Under the pieces are notes generated by a model. The model was not told where the DNA came from and did not search any database. It saw nothing but the letters and a program-made list of their open reading frames with translations. The position numbers and the translations under genes were made by a program. Positions 62,433 through 64,000 of a stretch of 64,000 bases of DNA are shown piece after piece. Source of the stretch: Lachnospiraceae bacterium 28-4 (GTDB lineage Bacteria; Bacillota; Clostridia; Lachnospirales; Lachnospiraceae); the NCBI GenBank assembly GCA_000403275.2, contig KE159599.1, forward strand, positions 915,548-979,547. Direction: 5' to 3'. Each line of letters opens with the position of its first letter. Positions within the stretch are counted from its first letter, which is position 1.

Positions 62433-63587
62433 CTAATGACGCGCATACTTACGCAGCATAGGTATTATATCATACATTGCCTGCAATGTATAATCTATTT
62501 CTTCCTCTGTCGTAAAAATGGAAAAACTGAAACGGATGGTAGATTCCAGCAGTTCTTTTTCCACGCCGATCGCTTTCAGCGTAGCCGAAGGCTGCGGTTT
62601 GCGGGCGGAGCATGCGCTTCCTGCCGATACGTAAATGCCTCTGTCCTCCAGGGCATGGAGCAGCACTTCGCTGCGGACTCCCCGGACGGATACGCTGACT
62701 ACATGAGGGGCTGACTCTCTCCCGGTATAACCGTTGATTTTCACATGGTCTATTTTTGTCACGCCATCCACAAACCTTTGTTTCAGTCTGTAAAGTCTGT
62801 CTACATCCATATCCAAGTCCGCATATACCATCTCCGCGGCCTTCGCCATCCCGGCGATGCCCGGTACATTTTCCGTTCCTGAGCGCAGGTTGTTCTGCTG
62901 CCCCCCGCCATATATGATCGGCTTGATCTTCACCTTTTCGTTAATGTATAAAAATCCCACTCCCTTTGGCCCATGAATCTTATGGGCGCTGACAGAAAGC
63001 AGGTCGATATTCATTTTTCTCGGGTATATTCTGAATTTTCCAAACCCCTGCACGGCGTCCACATGGAACAGCGTACGGGAATTCATTTTTTTGATCAGCG
63101 CCCCCGCCTCCGCTATCGGCTGCAGGGAACCTATTTCGTTATTGGTATGCATGATGGACACCAGTATGGTATCCTTACTCATGGCTCTCGACAAATCCTC
63201 CAGGCGAATGCGCCCTTTATCATCCACAGGCAGGTAGGTAACGTGGAATCCCTGTTCCTCCAAATATTTCATTGTCTGCATAACCGCCGGATGCTCGATC
63301 ATGGTAGTGATCAAATGCCTTCCCGCCCGATGATTAGCAAGCACGCAGCCGATCAGCGCAATATTATCCGCTTCGGTACCTCCTGATGTAAAAAGAATTT
63401 CCTTTTCGTTTACTTTTAACAGTTTTGCTATCGTTTCTTTGGCATAACGGGTATAATTTTCTGCCTGGACACCTTTCAAATGCAGACTGGACGGGTTACC
63501 GTAATCGTTGCACATAATATGCGTCATGAAAGCCGCCACGTCCTCAAAACACCGTGTAGTAGCTGAATTATCCAAATATACTTCCAT
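62433..63587 (-). CDS. Cysteine desulfurase (NifS/IscS type)
   Basis: A 384-residue PLP enzyme that takes sulfur from cysteine for ThiI and probably other thiolations. MEVYLDNSATTRCFEDV is the standard opening; SAHKIHGPKGVGFLY has the PLP lysine, and SAGSACSARKPQPSATL the catalytic cysteine. The start has GGAGA at good spacing; the frame to 63641 extends into the promoter region. Its partner thiI is the next gene. The preceding gene is rsmE. Confidence 0.93.
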   Translation of the reverse strand: MEVYLDNSATTRCFEDVAAFMTHIMCNDYGNPSSLHLKGVQAENYTRYAKETIAKLLKVNEKEILFTSGGTEADNIALIGCVLANHRAGRHLITTMIEHPAVMQTMKYLEEQGFHVTYLPVDDKGRIRLEDLSRAMSKDTILVSIMHTNNEIGSLQPIAEAGALIKKMNSRTLFHVDAVQGFGKFRIYPRKMNIDLLSVSAHKIHGPKGVGFLYINEKVKIKPIIYGGGQQNNLRSGTENVPGIAGMAKAAEMVYADLDMDVDRLYRLKQRFVDGVTKIDHVKINGYTGRESAPHVVSVSVRGVRSEVLLHALEDRGIYVSAGSACSARKPQPSATLKAIGVEKELLESTIRFSFSIFTTEEEIDYTLQAMYDIIPMLRKYARH

Positions 63588-63703
63588 ATTTTGTCTCCTA
63601 ATGTCATTTGCTAAGCATCTGTCTGTTTCTGTCAGCCACACGCTATATACTATTATACTATATGCCCTTTTGATTCAGTTGGTAACGCCCTGGCTCATCC
63701 TAT

Positions 63704-64000
63704 CTATGTTTCCAGTTGATACATAATCCATGCCAGAATGGTAAAACCCGCCGTTTCCGTCCGCAGGATGCGTTTTCCCATGGTAATCGGGCTAATTCCC
63801 GCCTCCCTTGCCGCCTCAATCTCGCTTTCTTCAAATCCGCCTTCCGGGCCGATAAAAACCGCAATGCTCTGCCCGGGCCTTAATCCGCTTATCATCTTCT
63901 TCGTTCTGTCCATTCCTTCCGCCATCTCATAGGGAATCAGGCGGATATCCATTTCCGATGCGTAGGCAATCGCTTCCTTCATCGACATTACCGCATTTAC
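63704..64000 (-). CDS. rsmE: 16S rRNA m3U1498 methyltransferase RsmE, 5' part missing
   Basis: C-terminal 98 codons of a SPOUT-class methyltransferase; the frame continues past the right edge of the window. The knot region IAVFIGPEGGFEESEIEAAR (SAM-binding) and MGKRILRTETAGFTILAW are diagnostic of RsmE. The gene is upstream of the cysteine desulfurase with a 116-base gap, which contains a TATAAT-like hexamer at about 63648 but no good -35. Confidence 0.9.
   Translation of the reverse strand, partial: VNAVMSMKEAIAYASEMDIRLIPYEMAEGMDRTKKMISGLRPGQSIAVFIGPEGGFEESEIEAAREAGISPITMGKRILRTETAGFTILAWIMYQLET

Noticed and set aside
1-64000. CRISPR arrays, rRNA genes, prophage structural genes
   Set aside because: No regularly spaced repeats with unique spacers, no rRNA signatures and no capsid, portal or terminase motifs were found.

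Overview
The window looks like chromosomal DNA of a motile anaerobic Firmicute of the Lachnospiraceae type. This is inferred from gene content and order: an mreB/mbl-flgF-flgG-flgJ block, ftsE-ftsX-EnvC-like-ctpA, ireB-ruvX-DUF1292-fur-rnj-ylbF-mltG-like-trmR-trhP, a type III glutamine synthetase, a second-messenger cdaA, an acyl-ACP thioesterase next to cvfB, and strong AGGAGG-type ribosome binding sites. Almost all core genes are on the minus strand.

Layout by coordinate. 1-13.7 kb is core: cdaA (cut by the window edge), three small or membrane genes including a YvyF-like flagellar protein, comFC, recD2, the flagellar rod block behind an mreB-like gene, then uvrA and uvrB. 13.9-27 kb is an accessory island: a broken tyrosine integrase with remnants of a conjugative element, fragments of SymE-like, GrpB-like, YoaP-like and XRE genes, a frameshifted IS1182-type transposase, an intact ISLre2-type insertion sequence, small regulators, and a five-gene operon with a lipoprotein, three small membrane proteins and a CPBP protease. 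27.1-35.6 kb holds a two-component system, its ABC ATPase and two very large paralogous FtsX-like permeases, next to an XRE/DUF3796-type pair with its own perfect operator. 35.8-46.2 kb is core envelope and division functions (lipoprotein, CtpA, EnvC-like, FtsX, FtsE), a PucR-type regulator, a TagA-like glycosyltransferase, YjfB, a CPBP protease, an HPr-like protein, CvfB and the thioesterase. 46.3-48.7 kb is a two-gene mobile element (tyrosine recombinase plus IS91-type transposase) bounded by a 13-bp inverted repeat. 48.7-50.2 kb is a small accessory patch with a long RNA hairpin, an unannotated small ORF and a deleted PIN-domain toxin with partner genes. 50.3-64 kb is core again: tRNA-Gln(CTG), glnN, a tRNA 5-methoxyuridine pair (trmR, trhP), the MltG-like protein, YlbF, RNase J, Fur, DUF1292, RuvX, IreB, MtaB, an HPr-like protein, ThiI with its cysteine desulfurase, and the 3' part of rsmE.

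The most informative non-coding signals are these. A pair of 11-bp-period AAATGTY direct repeats lies at both the response-regulator and ABC-operon promoters. A 16-bp-arm operator covers the -10 box of the XRE/DUF3796 operon. A LexA-type box and hairpins lie ahead of uvrB. A 37-bp hairpin repeat occurs once at 34.6 kb and in tandem at 60.8 kb. A densely structured 340-bp spacer separates the cysteine desulfurase from thiI. No CRISPR array, rRNA operon or complete phage is visible. All functional names come from reading motifs in translated sequence; no database search was possible.
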